Shown here one piece after another: positions 1 through 8,450 of a DNA stretch of 33,986 nucleotides. Position 1 is the first letter of the stretch, and each line of letters opens with the position of its first letter. The stretch is taken from NCBI GenBank assembly GCA_027729805.1, contig JAQCEO010000002.1:1-33986 (forward strand), given 5' to 3'. This DNA comes from Actinomycetota bacterium. GTDB lineage: Bacteria > Actinomycetota > Actinomycetes > S36-B12. The notes beneath the pieces were generated by a model. The model was not told the DNA's origin, ran no database searches, and saw nothing but the letters and a program-made list of their open reading frames with translations. The translations under genes and the position numbers were made by a program.

Positions 1-1711
1 GCACGCCGCCGTGGGCATTTCGGATTTCGTCAGCGTCCTCATAGGCGTGTAGCGGCGCCTCAAGTGCGGCCTCATGATGCAGATGGTTCTGGGCTGCCTC
101 GATCTCCGCGGCGGTTGGCTTGGCGATGTTGTCGGCGTAGAAGAAGTTACTGAGCTTGGCACGCAGGGATTGAATATGGTACATACGATTGGCCACTCCG
201 TCGGCGTCGGCCTTGACCGGAGCCGGCAGCGGAGCAATGTCGGTTTTCGATGTGATGACCGCCATCTCTTTGTAGTTGATGGTCTCGTGCACCTCAATGA
301 ACTCACCATGGGGCAGGCGTAGCACCCGTCCGGTTTCGTAACCGTGAAGCAACTTGTCGCGGTCACGGCGCTGCAGGGCTAAGCAGATGCGCTTGGTTAT
401 CACGAAGGCAATCGGGGGCAGCGCGAAGATGGAGATACGAAGGAACCAAGTAATTGAATTGATGGTCAGATTAAAACTCGTTGCGATGATGTCGTTACCG
501 CCACCAATCCAGAGCAATCCGTAGAAAGTGATTGCCATGACGCCAATACCGGTGCGCGTTGGGTTGTTGCGCGGGCGGTCGAGGAGGTGATGCTCGCGCT
601 TGTCCCCGGTGATCCAAGCCTCTAAGAACGGGTAAAAGGCGAGTGCGGTGAAGACGATGCCAGGCATGATGACCGCAGGAATCAAGACGTTCCAGGAGAT
701 GGTGTAGCCGAATAAGTAAGACTCAAAATTCGGCATGATCCGCAGTGCCCCATCGAGCCAGCCGATATACCAGTCAGGTTGTGAGCCGGCGCTTACTTGA
801 TCCGGGGTGTAGGGGCCGAAAATCCAAATCGGGTTAATTGTTACCAAGCCGGCAATCAGGGTGCAGATGCCGAACACGATGAAGAAGAAGCCGCCGGCTT
901 TCGCCATATATACCGGCATTAGGGGGTAGCCGACAACGTTGTTGTTGGTGCGACCGGGGCCGGGGAACTGGGTGTGCTTTTGGGTCCAGACCAGCATTAG
1001 GTGCACGCTGACAAGAGCGAGAATGAGTCCGGGTACCAACAAGATATGGATGCCGTAGAGCCTAGAAATAAAGTCGGTGCCCGGGAACTCGCTGCCGAAC
1101 ACCAAGAAGGCGGCCCAAGTACCGACAATTGGAATGGACTGCACGATGCCGCGGGCAATTTGCAATCCGGTACCGGAGAGGAGGTCATCAGGCAGCGAGT
1201 AACCGGAGAACCCGGCGGCCAGGGCCAAGGTGGCCAAACCAACGCCGAGTATCCAGTTGAATTCGCGCGGTTTGCGGAATGCGCCGGTGAAGAAAACCCG
1301 GAACATATGCACGGCGATTGCGGCTACGAAGATTAGGGCCGACCAGTGATGCATTTGGCGGATCAGGAGCCCACCACGTACGTCGAATGAGATGTCGAGG
1401 GTCGATGCGTAAGCCTCTGACATCTCGATGCCCTTGAGGGGCACATACGAACCGTTATAGATGACCTCAACCATGGACGGCTTGTAGAACAAAGTTAAGT
1501 AGACCCCGGATAGGAGCACTACCAGGAAGCTGTAGAGGGCAATTTCACCCAACATGAAGGACCAATGGTCTGGGAAGACCTTGCCGAGGGTGCGTGAGAG
1601 AAACTTGTTGCTGCCCACCCTTTGATCAACATAAGTGGCAACGCCACCACCGGCGGCCTCGATTAGGGTAGCTGGCGCCGAACTCGCCGCTGACGAATTC
1701 GTTGTGCTCAT
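1..1711 (-). CDS. qcrB: Cytochrome bc1 complex cytochrome b subunit (3' end beyond window)
   Basis: This is the quinol-oxidising, heme b-carrying membrane subunit of the bc1 complex (complex III). The ORF track misses it because no stop codon lies inside the window. Reading the minus strand from the ATG at 1711 gives an open frame of 570 codons. Visible motifs are HHWSA and a second helix with HMF for the first heme pair, YGIH and SVHLM for the second, and PDWYIGW, the actinobacterial form of the PEWY loop at the quinol site. About eight hydrophobic helices are followed by a long hydrophilic C-terminal tail rich in charged residues, typical of actinobacterial QcrB (roughly 540-570 aa), so little is probably missing. 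The start overlaps the qcrA stop by four bases (ATGA), indicating translational coupling. Identity is secure; only the C-terminus is unknown. Confidence 0.96.
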   Translation of the reverse strand, partial: MSTTNSSAASSAPATLIEAAGGGVATYVDQRVGSNKFLSRTLGKVFPDHWSFMLGEIALYSFLVVLLSGVYLTLFYKPSMVEVIYNGSYVPLKGIEMSEAYASTLDISFDVRGGLLIRQMHHWSALIFVAAIAVHMFRVFFTGAFRKPREFNWILGVGLATLALAAGFSGYSLPDDLLSGTGLQIARGIVQSIPIVGTWAAFLVFGSEFPGTDFISRLYGIHILLVPGLILALVSVHLMLVWTQKHTQFPGPGRTNNNVVGYPLMPVYMAKAGGFFFIVFGICTLIAGLVTINPIWIFGPYTPDQVSAGSQPDWYIGWLDGALRIMPNFESYLFGYTISWNVLIPAVIMPGIVFTALAFYPFLEAWITGDKREHHLLDRPRNNPTRTGIGVMAITFYGLLWIGGGNDIIATSFNLTINSITWFLRISIFALPPIAFVITKRICLALQRRDRDKLLHGYETGRVLRLPHGEFIEVHETINYKEMAVITSKTDIAPLPAPVKADADGVANRMYHIQSLRAKLSNFFYADNIAKPTAAEIEAAQNHLHHEAALEAPLHAYEDADEIRNAHGGV

Positions 1712-2763
1712 CCACGCTCCCAGAAACTTGGTCCGACCGGTTCAGCGAATGGTGCCTTCGCCACTATGTATCCTTCCGCATCTACGCCAATCGGCAACTG
1801 GGGCATTCGGCGCGCAGCCGGCCCAAAGATCACGTTGCCTGAGTCAGAAAGGTCGAAAGTGGACTGGTGGCAGGGGCAGAGCAGGTGGTGGGTGCGCTGC
1901 TCATAAAGGGCGATCGGGCAACCCACGTGGGTGCATATCTTGGAATAAGCGAGGATCCCTTGGTAGTCCCAGCCGTCACCTTGTTGCGAGAGGATTTCGG
2001 CCGGGTCCATGCGCACCAAGATGATGGCGGCCTTGCCGCGGGCGTTTAGGTTGTGCTCAACCTCTTGTACTTCCATCAGGTCGGCCGGTGCGGCTGAGAC
2101 TAAGCCGCCGACCGGGATATCTTCGGGCCTGATCGGCAGATACGTAGCGTCGGTCACCACCCGGGTGCCGTCCTCCCACAAAGTCGTGGTTAATAGCGCG
2201 GATGGGCTTGGGTTACCCGGCGGGGAAATCCATAGGTCTCGCAACATGACGACCAGCGGGATCGGGAAAAACACCATTGCGCCGATCAAAGTGCGGCGAA
2301 TGATTTTAAAGCGCACAAAACCGGATTCTTCCTTGCCGCGTTGGTAGTTGGCGGCGGCTTCATCGGTTGATTCGGCCGGTGAAACTAAGTCGTGGCGCTG
2401 TTGCACGACCTCGACATCGGGCATCAACTTCTTCGCCCACTGAATGGCGCCGACTCCGATGAGGAAGATCGCCGCCCCCATGGTGAACCCGAGGGCGACA
2501 TTCATTGCCCCGACCGCACCCAATACTGGGATATAAACGGTTGCGGACTTGTCGATGGCAATGAAGGCGACTACGAAAAGTAAGACGAAAAGCATGGATA
2601 GCAAGAACATTGACGCCACTTGGCGCTCTGCCCTACGTGCGGCCTTTGGATCGGTGTCAGCCACCCGAGGGCGATGCGGGATATCGGCAACTGGGGAGTA
2701 GCCAAGTTTGGCCGGTGTATTTTCGCTGGGGCCGTGCCCAGAGTCGGTACTGATATCGGTCAT
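1708..2763 (-). CDS. qcrA: Rieske iron-sulfur subunit of the bc1 complex
   Basis: The 351-residue protein passes electrons from quinol to the cytochrome c subunit. A hydrophilic N-terminal arm is followed by three hydrophobic segments (about 51-70, 79-106 and 159-174), the actinobacterial three-helix arrangement, and then the Rieske fold. The cluster motifs CTHVGC (277-282) and CPCH (296-299) give ligands C277, H279, C296 and H299, with C282 and C298 as the expected disulfide. It overlaps qcrC upstream and qcrB downstream by four bases each, so the three subunits form one coupled operon. In known actinobacterial systems this complex forms a supercomplex with the aa3 oxidase; that is family knowledge rather than something the sequence shows. 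Confidence 0.97.
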   Translation of the reverse strand: MTDISTDSGHGPSENTPAKLGYSPVADIPHRPRVADTDPKAARRAERQVASMFLLSMLFVLLFVVAFIAIDKSATVYIPVLGAVGAMNVALGFTMGAAIFLIGVGAIQWAKKLMPDVEVVQQRHDLVSPAESTDEAAANYQRGKEESGFVRFKIIRRTLIGAMVFFPIPLVVMLRDLWISPPGNPSPSALLTTTLWEDGTRVVTDATYLPIRPEDIPVGGLVSAAPADLMEVQEVEHNLNARGKAAIILVRMDPAEILSQQGDGWDYQGILAYSKICTHVGCPIALYEQRTHHLLCPCHQSTFDLSDSGNVIFGPAARRMPQLPIGVDAEGYIVAKAPFAEPVGPSFWERG

Positions 2764-3551
2764 CGCGCCTTAATCCCAATCCAGACGGCCACCGCGATTA
2801 GGGCACCAAATACTGCGGTCCACAAGAAAAGGCCCTCGGTAACCGGACCGAGTCGGCCAAGTGACAGCCCGCCCGGGTCGGCAGCATTCTGCAGATTGTC
2901 GACATAAGCAATGATCGCCTTCTTGTCCTCCTCGGGTAACGTGGCGTTACTGAAGACCGGCATGCTTTCGGGTCCGGTAACCATGGCCTCGTACATCTGG
3001 GTCGGAGTGGAACCCATCAGGCTGGGCGCGTACTTGCCCTGGGTGAGCGCGCCGCCTTGCCCTGCGGCTTGATGGCATTGTTGGCAATTGACCCGAAAGA
3101 GCACCCCGCCCTCGGCCACATCGGCACTTGCGAAGTCAACCTGCTCAGCGCTGGGGATGGCCGGGCCAGGTGCCAGTGATGCCACATAGGCCGCTAATGC
3201 TGCGGTGTCCTCTTTGCTGTACTTCGGTGGCCCAGCAATTGATTGCACACCGGGGGCGGCCAGCGGCATGCGCCCGGTGGAGACCTGGAAATCAACGGCG
3301 GCCGCGCCAACCCCGATCAGGGTTGGACCGTTGGTGGAGCCCTGGGCCTGCAGACTGTGGCAGGAGGAGCAACCTTCAAGGTAGAGCTGCTTGCCCATTT
3401 CAACCTGGGTTTCGCTGCTGGCGGCGCCGGCGGCCTCGGCCGGTCGCACCGTCGCGACGGCAGCATACAGACCCCCGACCGCAACAAGTGCGAAAAGCAG
3501 CATGGCGAAGCCAAACACGGGCCGGCGTCGTCGGGCGGTGAGGAACTTCAC
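2760..3551 (-). CDS. qcrC: Diheme cytochrome c subunit of the bc1 complex
   Basis: This 263-residue subunit carries two c-type hemes and links the bc1 complex directly to the aa3 oxidase, replacing a soluble cytochrome c. Two CXXCH sites are visible, CSSCH at 61-65 and CQQCH at 156-160, with candidate axial methionines in GRMP (M95) and SMPVF (M197). An N-terminal hydrophobic segment (about 11-30) acts as signal or anchor, and a C-terminal helix (about 240-260) anchors the protein. The start is GTG with an AAAGG-like ribosome binding site upstream. It lies between ctaE and qcrA in the conserved actinobacterial order. The diheme arrangement makes the assignment firm. Confidence 0.97.
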   Translation of the reverse strand: MKFLTARRRRPVFGFAMLLFALVAVGGLYAAVATVRPAEAAGAASSETQVEMGKQLYLEGCSSCHSLQAQGSTNGPTLIGVGAAAVDFQVSTGRMPLAAPGVQSIAGPPKYSKEDTAALAAYVASLAPGPAIPSAEQVDFASADVAEGGVLFRVNCQQCHQAAGQGGALTQGKYAPSLMGSTPTQMYEAMVTGPESMPVFSNATLPEEDKKAIIAYVDNLQNAADPGGLSLGRLGPVTEGLFLWTAVFGALIAVAVWIGIKAR

Positions 3552-3587
3552 GCGGGCAAGCCTTTCGTCGTTATTTAAGGAGATAAG

Positions 3588-4193
3588 TCATTTAAGGATA
3601 TAAATCATGAAGAACAGGGCGATCCAGACCACGTCAACAAAGTGCCAGTAGTACGACACCACGATCGCGCGGGTGGCTTGATCGTGGGTAAAACGCTTGG
3701 TGGCGTATGTGGTGGCCAGCACGAGTAGGAAGGCAACGAGCCCGCCGGTCACGTGGAGCCCGTGGAACCCGGTGGTCAGATAGAAGGCGGAACCGTAGGC
3801 ATTGGCGGACAAGGTCAAGCCTTCATGCACGAGCGCGACGTACTCGGTGACCTGACCGGCGATGAAGAAGGAGCCCATCAAGAAAGTAATGATGAACCAC
3901 CGACGTAGGACATTGACGTCACCCCGCTCAGCGGCGAACACACCTAACTGGCAGGTAACACTGGAGAGCACCAAGACCGTGGTGTTTATGCTCGCGAACG
4001 GAATGTTGAGCAGTTCAGTTTCCGCGGACCATAAATCTGGGTTGACCGCCCGAAGAGTGAAGTACATCGCAAAAAGGGCGGCAAAGAACATAAGTTCACT
4101 AGCCAGCCAAATGATGGTGCCGACGGCCACCATATTGGGGCGATTGGCGGGGGCATGCTCATAAGACACTGGGATTTGCGTTGCCGAAGCCAT
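3588..4193 (-). CDS. ctaE: Cytochrome c oxidase subunit III
   Basis: A 201-residue integral membrane subunit of the aa3 terminal oxidase. It has five hydrophobic helices, the short form without the first two helices of mitochondrial subunit III. Family-type segments include [14 protein letters not shown] near the N-terminus, [12 protein letters not shown] in the middle, and [14 protein letters not shown] near the C-terminus. It is the first gene of the ctaE-qcrCAB operon, so respiratory complexes III and IV are probably co-expressed. No Shine-Dalgarno-like sequence precedes the ATG; a weak AATACT hexamer sits about eight bases upstream, which would fit leaderless transcription, but that is only a suggestion. 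A later Met at residue 21 is a less likely start. Confidence 0.96.
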   Translation of the reverse strand: MASATQIPVSYEHAPANRPNMVAVGTIIWLASELMFFAALFAMYFTLRAVNPDLWSAETELLNIPFASINTTVLVLSSVTCQLGVFAAERGDVNVLRRWFIITFLMGSFFIAGQVTEYVALVHEGLTLSANAYGSAFYLTTGFHGLHVTGGLVAFLLVLATTYATKRFTHDQATRAIVVSYYWHFVDVVWIALFFMIYILK

Positions 4194-4351
4194 GTGGTCA
4201 GTATTTCAGATAGTCAGGGTCTTTTCCCTCCCACCCCAAGTGAATCTGCTCACGGTCTCCCCTCGGCTTGCCGGGGTGGGCGCCCCGCGGATCCATTAGG
4301 CCGAAGGGGAGGTTAACGGCGCGGTCGAAGGTGCGGCCTAAGATCGGCCCC

Positions 4352-4792
4352 GTGAATGATCAAGTGAGCCCGTTGGCAATCGGGCCCGTGAAGGTTTTGG
4401 TCTACAGCCATGACCGCCAGGTGCGCCAAGATGTGCAACTGGCTTTGGGTCGGCGACCGGCCCCCGACCTACCAGAACTGGCCTATGTGGAGTGTGCGAC
4501 CGGGCCGGCCTTAATCGGGTTGGTGGATAAAGGGGGCTTTGACCTGCTGATTTTGGACGGTGAAGCGACCCCGGCCGGCGGCATGGGCCTGGCCCGGCAG
4601 TTAAAGGATGAAATATTCAACTGTCCGCCGATCTTGGTGCTGATCGCTAGGCCACATGATGCCTGGTTGGCTACCTGGTCGCGGGCTGATGCGGTGTCCT
4701 CGCATCCGATCAACGCCGTGATGCTTGCCGATGCGGTGGCCGGCTTACTTCGGTCAAGAATATCTAAGTCTTCCGTCATCGTCACCGCGTGA
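4352..4792 (+). CDS. Degenerate response-regulator receiver-domain protein
   Basis: Starting from GTG at 4352, the 146-residue product is essentially one CheY-like receiver fold: a first strand VKVLVYSHD, a third strand LLILDGEATP with the expected phospho-acceptor aspartate, and later strand and helix segments. Features expected of an active receiver are altered. The Thr/Ser after the fourth strand reads as Ala (VLIARP), and the conserved Lys-Pro of strand five reads as His-Pro (SSHPIN). No DNA-binding output domain follows. The ORF track start at 4268 would add a basic low-complexity 28-residue leader and is less likely. It is divergent from ctaE and precedes trpD by 40 bases. A stand-alone receiver in this position is, from memory, common in actinobacteria; its function is unknown. 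Confidence 0.75.
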   Translation: MNDQVSPLAIGPVKVLVYSHDRQVRQDVQLALGRRPAPDLPELAYVECATGPALIGLVDKGGFDLLILDGEATPAGGMGLARQLKDEIFNCPPILVLIARPHDAWLATWSRADAVSSHPINAVMLADAVAGLLRSRISKSSVIVTA

Positions 4793-4832
4793 CCTACTAT
4801 CACCGCAAATAATTGAAATCGCGCTGATCTAG

Positions 4833-5918
4833 ATGACACCGCTGACCTGGCCGCAAATCCTGCGTTCCTTATTGGCGGGTACTGACTTGTCGGCCGAGAG
4901 CGCTACTTGGGCGATGACCCAAATCCTTGACGGTGAAGCCACAGATGTGCAGGTGGCCGGATTCGTGACCGCACTGCGAGCCAAAGGCGAGACACCGGTC
5001 GAAGTTCGAGCGCTGGTCGAAGTGATGTTGGCGCATGCGAATCGGGTAAACGTCAAAACCGTGGTACTCGATGTGGTAGGCACTGGCGGCGACAACTCAC
5101 ATTCGGTGAATATTTCCACAATGAGCGCGATTGTCGCAGCGGCTGCCGGTGTGCCGGTGGTTAAACACGGTAACCGTGCGGCGTCGTCCTCGACCGGAAC
5201 CGCTGATGTGCTTGAAGAACTCGGGGTGGTGATTGATCTAACCCCTGAGCTAGTTGAAGTATGTGCCGAAAACGTTGGTATTGCTTTTTGCTTCGCCCCC
5301 CTGCATCATCCCGCGATGCGCTACGCCGTAACCGCACGCCGTGAACTTGGGGTGCCTACGGTCTTTAACCTATTGGGTCCGTTGACAAATCCAGCCTTGG
5401 CCCAAAGTGCCCTCATCGGCTGTGCCGATAAGTCCCGCGCTCCGGTAATGGCCGATGTGCTGGAGCGCCGCGGAGTGAAGGCCATCGTGGTGCACGGTGC
5501 TGATGGCCTCGATGAGATATCGACTAGTGCTTTCACCCATGCCTGGGATGTCACAGGTACTGGGATCCGCGAGGTGGCTATTGATCCACGTGAACTGGGC
5601 ATTGAGTTTGTCTCCGCGGAGTTGATAACCGGCGGTAATCGGGTACGTAATGCAGAACTCCTGCGAAAAACCCTGAGTGGGGTGGCGGTAACGGATGCGG
5701 ATGCCGATCGGGTGGCTGCGATCCGTGACGCCGTTGCGTTGAACGCGGCGGCAGCACTTGTTGCCTATGACGCGGCAACTGGTGCGGGTGAAGCGGAGGT
5801 GGCCTTGATGGAGCGGTTGCGGCAAGCACTGCCGAGGTCGCGGGCGATTCTCGAAACAGGTGCTGGTTCAAAACTGTTGGACCGCTGGATTGAAATGACC
5901 CGGTCCCTCAAACCGTAG
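4833..5918 (+). CDS. trpD: Anthranilate phosphoribosyltransferase
   Basis: This enzyme joins anthranilate to phosphoribosyl pyrophosphate, the second step of tryptophan synthesis from chorismate, in the cytoplasm. The 361-residue protein has the helical N-terminal domain of the nucleoside phosphorylase-like fold, then VVGTGGD (81-87), the PRPP-binding glycine loop, and KHGNRAASSS (111-120), followed by TGTADVLEELG. NLLGPLTNPA later in the protein is also family-typical. Length is normal (about 340-360). No other trp gene is nearby, so this is the isolated trpD next to the respiratory cluster that is common in actinobacteria. Seven bases separate its stop from the convergent nuclease gene. Confidence 0.97.
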   Translation: MTPLTWPQILRSLLAGTDLSAESATWAMTQILDGEATDVQVAGFVTALRAKGETPVEVRALVEVMLAHANRVNVKTVVLDVVGTGGDNSHSVNISTMSAIVAAAAGVPVVKHGNRAASSSTGTADVLEELGVVIDLTPELVEVCAENVGIAFCFAPLHHPAMRYAVTARRELGVPTVFNLLGPLTNPALAQSALIGCADKSRAPVMADVLERRGVKAIVVHGADGLDEISTSAFTHAWDVTGTGIREVAIDPRELGIEFVSAELITGGNRVRNAELLRKTLSGVAVTDADADRVAAIRDAVALNAAAALVAYDAATGAGEAEVALMERLRQALPRSRAILETGAGSKLLDRWIEMTRSLKP

Positions 5919-5925
5919 GGATTGG

Positions 5926-7716
5926 CTAGGCGATCCGGGTGACGCGTTTACTCCGGGCAGCCGCCGAAAGCCATTGGTAGTCAACGGGTTCTTGGGCACG
6001 GATCTCCTCGCGCACCTGACCGAGCTTGGCAAGTAGCGCACCCCCGCAGCCAATTGGCAGGGCTAGGGGCGCAGTGGAGCGCACCAACCGAACTGCGTCA
6101 CCGGCTAGCCAGGTCAAGATTGCCTCGGCTTCTTCGGTCAGGCCCGCCAGCGCTGAGGCCCTAGGCGCTGGGATGTGGTCTGCGGTAGCGATCATGGCCG
6201 CCACGACCGGGAGCGGGTCAACGCCAGCCAAGATCGATACCGCGCCGGCCAGTGCGCCGTAGCGGATGCAGTGCACCTCCCAGCCACCCTCGGGTGTCAT
6301 CTTGGCCGCGACCACTTGCTCAATTTGTGCCAGCATCAGCAACTGGTGGGTGCGTACGCTGGCCTGCACGAAGTGGGCGAGGCGGTCGCGCCAAAGTGCT
6401 GCATCTTCGAAACGGCTTTGACCGGAAAGCTCGCGCATACGCTGTTGTACTGCTGATACCACGGGGTCAACGGCTCCGGACATTGCCGAGCGGACGCGTT
6501 CAACGAGGGCGTCATATACGAGGTGATCTACCGCTGACGTGCATGGGGCCAGACATTTACCAAGTTCAGCGAGGGCGCAGCCAGCCGTGGTGCTCCGTGG
6601 CTTGCGCGCCAACTTTGTCGTACACACCCGAAGGGGTAACGCGAATTGCAATGCTGCACCAGCTTCTTGGGCCGCGGTACTGGATCTAAATGGACCCAGG
6701 TAGCAAGCTCCGGCGGCGGTGTCGTCACGGACTTCGCGGACAATCGCTAACCGCGGAGCAGTTTCGGCAGTTAATTTAAGCCAAGTTTGACGGTCGGGTC
6801 GTTTTGACTGCTGGTTATATCTTGGTTGTTTAGTTGCGATTAGTCGAAGTTCGCGAATCCGGGCTTCGAGTACGGTCGCGCACACAATTGGATCCACCGA
6901 AGTTGCGATGGTGAGCATCTGGGTCATTCGGCGCCGAGTCTCCGACGCCGTGAAGTAAGTGCGCACCCGTTTGCGGATATTCTTAGAGGTGCCGACATAA
7001 AGTGCCTCGCCTTGGGGATCTCGAAAGATATAGACCCCAGGTGCCTCCGGTAACCCAGTTGCCAGCTGCCTGTTCGTGCGTTGGGCAAAGCTGATGCGGG
7101 AGGTAAAAGCGGCAAGATCCTCCAAGGTTTCTACGCCAAAGTCGCCGACGCGCTCGAGTAGTCGGTGCAACACGTCAGCGGTGGCCCGGGCATCGTCAAA
7201 TGCGCGGTGCGTGGGTACAACTTCCGTTCGAAAGTAGGCGGCAAGGGTCGCAAGTTTGCAATTTGCGACTTCATCGCGCTGGAGCGTGAGCCGTGCCAGT
7301 CGCGCGGTATCAATAACGTGGTTACCCGGCCATTTGTAATTAAGTTTTACGCAGGCACCTTTTAGGAATCCGATGTCGTAAGGGGCGTTATGGGCGACGA
7401 GCACACTGCCGCTGGCGAACTCCAAGAAGGTGGGAAGTACCGAACCTAGCCGTGGTGCCGTGGCAACTAAGGAGTCAGTGATGCCGGTCAGTGCGGCGAT
7501 AAAGGGTGGTATGGGGACACCGGGATTGACTAGCGTCGCGAACTCGCCGATGATCTGGCCCCCGGTTACCTTTACCGCACCGAATTCGGTGATACCGGCC
7601 TCGGCCGGCGGCCCGCCGGTAGTCTCGAGGTCAACCACGACAAAAGTGGCCGTGCGGAGCCGGGTGCCTAGGTCGGTGATACTCAACTGCTGGTTGACAT
7701 GGGCATCGGCGGGCAT
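5926..7716 (-). CDS. DEDDh exonuclease fused to UvrC-like GIY-YIG nuclease
   Basis: The N-terminal third is a DnaQ-like 3'-5' exonuclease: motif I VVDLETTGG, motif II HNAPYDIGFLKG and motif III HRAFDDARATADVL, the DEDDh arrangement. It is followed by a GIY-YIG domain (GVYIF, then LYVGTSKNIRKRV) and a UvrC-like region with CALAELGKCLAPC. The family occurs across actinobacteria (Rv2191 type) and is suspected to act in DNA repair, but no reaction is established from this sequence. I place the start at ATG 7716 (596 aa), with GTG 7725 as an alternative, because the longer track ORF would run through the oppositely oriented gene at 7766-8047. It is convergent with trpD. Confidence 0.9.
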   Translation of the reverse strand: MPADAHVNQQLSITDLGTRLRTATFVVVDLETTGGPPAEAGITEFGAVKVTGGQIIGEFATLVNPGVPIPPFIAALTGITDSLVATAPRLGSVLPTFLEFASGSVLVAHNAPYDIGFLKGACVKLNYKWPGNHVIDTARLARLTLQRDEVANCKLATLAAYFRTEVVPTHRAFDDARATADVLHRLLERVGDFGVETLEDLAAFTSRISFAQRTNRQLATGLPEAPGVYIFRDPQGEALYVGTSKNIRKRVRTYFTASETRRRMTQMLTIATSVDPIVCATVLEARIRELRLIATKQPRYNQQSKRPDRQTWLKLTAETAPRLAIVREVRDDTAAGACYLGPFRSSTAAQEAGAALQFALPLRVCTTKLARKPRSTTAGCALAELGKCLAPCTSAVDHLVYDALVERVRSAMSGAVDPVVSAVQQRMRELSGQSRFEDAALWRDRLAHFVQASVRTHQLLMLAQIEQVVAAKMTPEGGWEVHCIRYGALAGAVSILAGVDPLPVVAAMIATADHIPAPRASALAGLTEEAEAILTWLAGDAVRLVRSTAPLALPIGCGGALLAKLGQVREEIRAQEPVDYQWLSAAARSKRVTRIA

Positions 7717-7765
7717 GTGATGCACGCTAAGGCAGCCCACTGACAAATCCCGGTAAGGTGCTGCC

Positions 7766-8047
7766 GTGGCCGACACCCTGCGCACCCTCCCGGATGCAAA
7801 GTCACGCTTTCGCTGTGCCCATTGCGGTAACTTGACGCGCTTTGATGTGGTGCGCAAGGCCAAGGTCAGTGAGTTTTGGCATGTTGGTATCTCTGGTGCG
7901 CCGGTGGTGGAGGAAACCACCGTGCTGACCGAGGAAATCGAGCAGGTCAAATGTCGGTGGTGCGCCGCGACCGACCGGATCGAGATCGTGCCGCGTCCTG
8001 AGTTTGGTGGCCCCAGCACCGAAGGACCAGGAGATGGCGGCCCGTGA
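7766..8047 (+). CDS. Small zinc-ribbon-like conserved protein
   Basis: A 93-residue protein with two Cys pairs, RCAHC near residues 17-20 and KCRWC near residue 70, spaced like a zinc ribbon. Between them lies a strand-rich segment (SEFWHVGISGAPVVEE). The start is GTG, preceded by CGGTAAGGTG, which offers a modest ribosome binding site. It is divergent from the exonuclease/UvrC fusion gene and 39 bases ahead of another small Cys-pair protein. I recognise it as a conserved actinobacterial type but know of no function. Binding to nucleic acid or protein through zinc is a guess from the Cys spacing. Confidence 0.72.
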   Translation: MADTLRTLPDAKSRFRCAHCGNLTRFDVVRKAKVSEFWHVGISGAPVVEETTVLTEEIEQVKCRWCAATDRIEIVPRPEFGGPSTEGPGDGGP

Positions 8048-8086
8048 TTTGGGCTAGGTGTCAGACCCCCTAATTACGTTTGGGGC

Positions 8087-8314
8087 ATGATCATTGATTG
8101 CGGTACCTGCAAAGTCGCGGGCTTGGCCTGCGGGGATTGTGTTGTCACCGTGTTGCTGGGTCCACCGGCTGCGATGGTGCAAATCGCCGATGACCACCGG
8201 GTGGCCCTGGGCGTATTGACCGATTCGGGGCTGATCCCACCGCTGCGGCTGGTCACCGAAATATCCGGAATTAGTACCCGATATGAGGATTTTGACCAGA
8301 AATGGGGCACCTGA
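8087..8314 (+). CDS. Small conserved actinobacterial protein with CxxC-x6-CxxC
   Basis: A 75-residue protein opening with two close Cys pairs (C5, C8, C15, C18, in CGTCKVAGLACGDC), followed by VVTVLLG and a helical tail. The Cys layout suggests bound zinc or an iron-sulfur centre, though I cannot tell which. I recall relatives of the DCVVTVLLG type upstream of NlpC/P60 genes in other actinobacteria, and here too the cell-wall hydrolase gene follows after 136 bases. An AT-rich TAATTA lies about 16 bases before the ATG, so a short leader is possible. Function is unknown. Confidence 0.7.
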   Translation: MIIDCGTCKVAGLACGDCVVTVLLGPPAAMVQIADDHRVALGVLTDSGLIPPLRLVTEISGISTRYEDFDQKWGT

Positions 8315-8450
8315 CTAGGGGCGCATAGGGCGGAACGAACGATCCTGCACCCGCTTGGGGGTCCGGCGAAGGTCTGTTACGGTGTTGGCAGTGGCGAGCC
8401 CCGCAGGGGTTTAATTGCCTTGAGCACCTAACCCGAAGGGAGCCTGGTCA

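Noticed and set aside
1635-2024. Plus-strand ORF of 129 aa across the qcrB/qcrA junction
   Set aside because: It lies antisense to the qcrB start and Rieske gene, whose motifs are clear. Composition looks like a shadow frame.
7717-8019. N-terminal 101 residues of the track ORF 5926-8019
   Set aside because: They would overlap a credible plus-strand Cys-pair gene, have no ribosome binding site evidence and show no family similarity; the exonuclease starts at the ATG at 7716.
8315-8450. Possible c-di-AMP (ydaO) riboswitch before the NlpC/P60 gene
   Set aside because: Cell-wall hydrolases in actinobacteria often have one, but the conserved ydaO blocks (for example the ACCCGACAGCTAACCTCG region) are not recognisable and the leader is too short.
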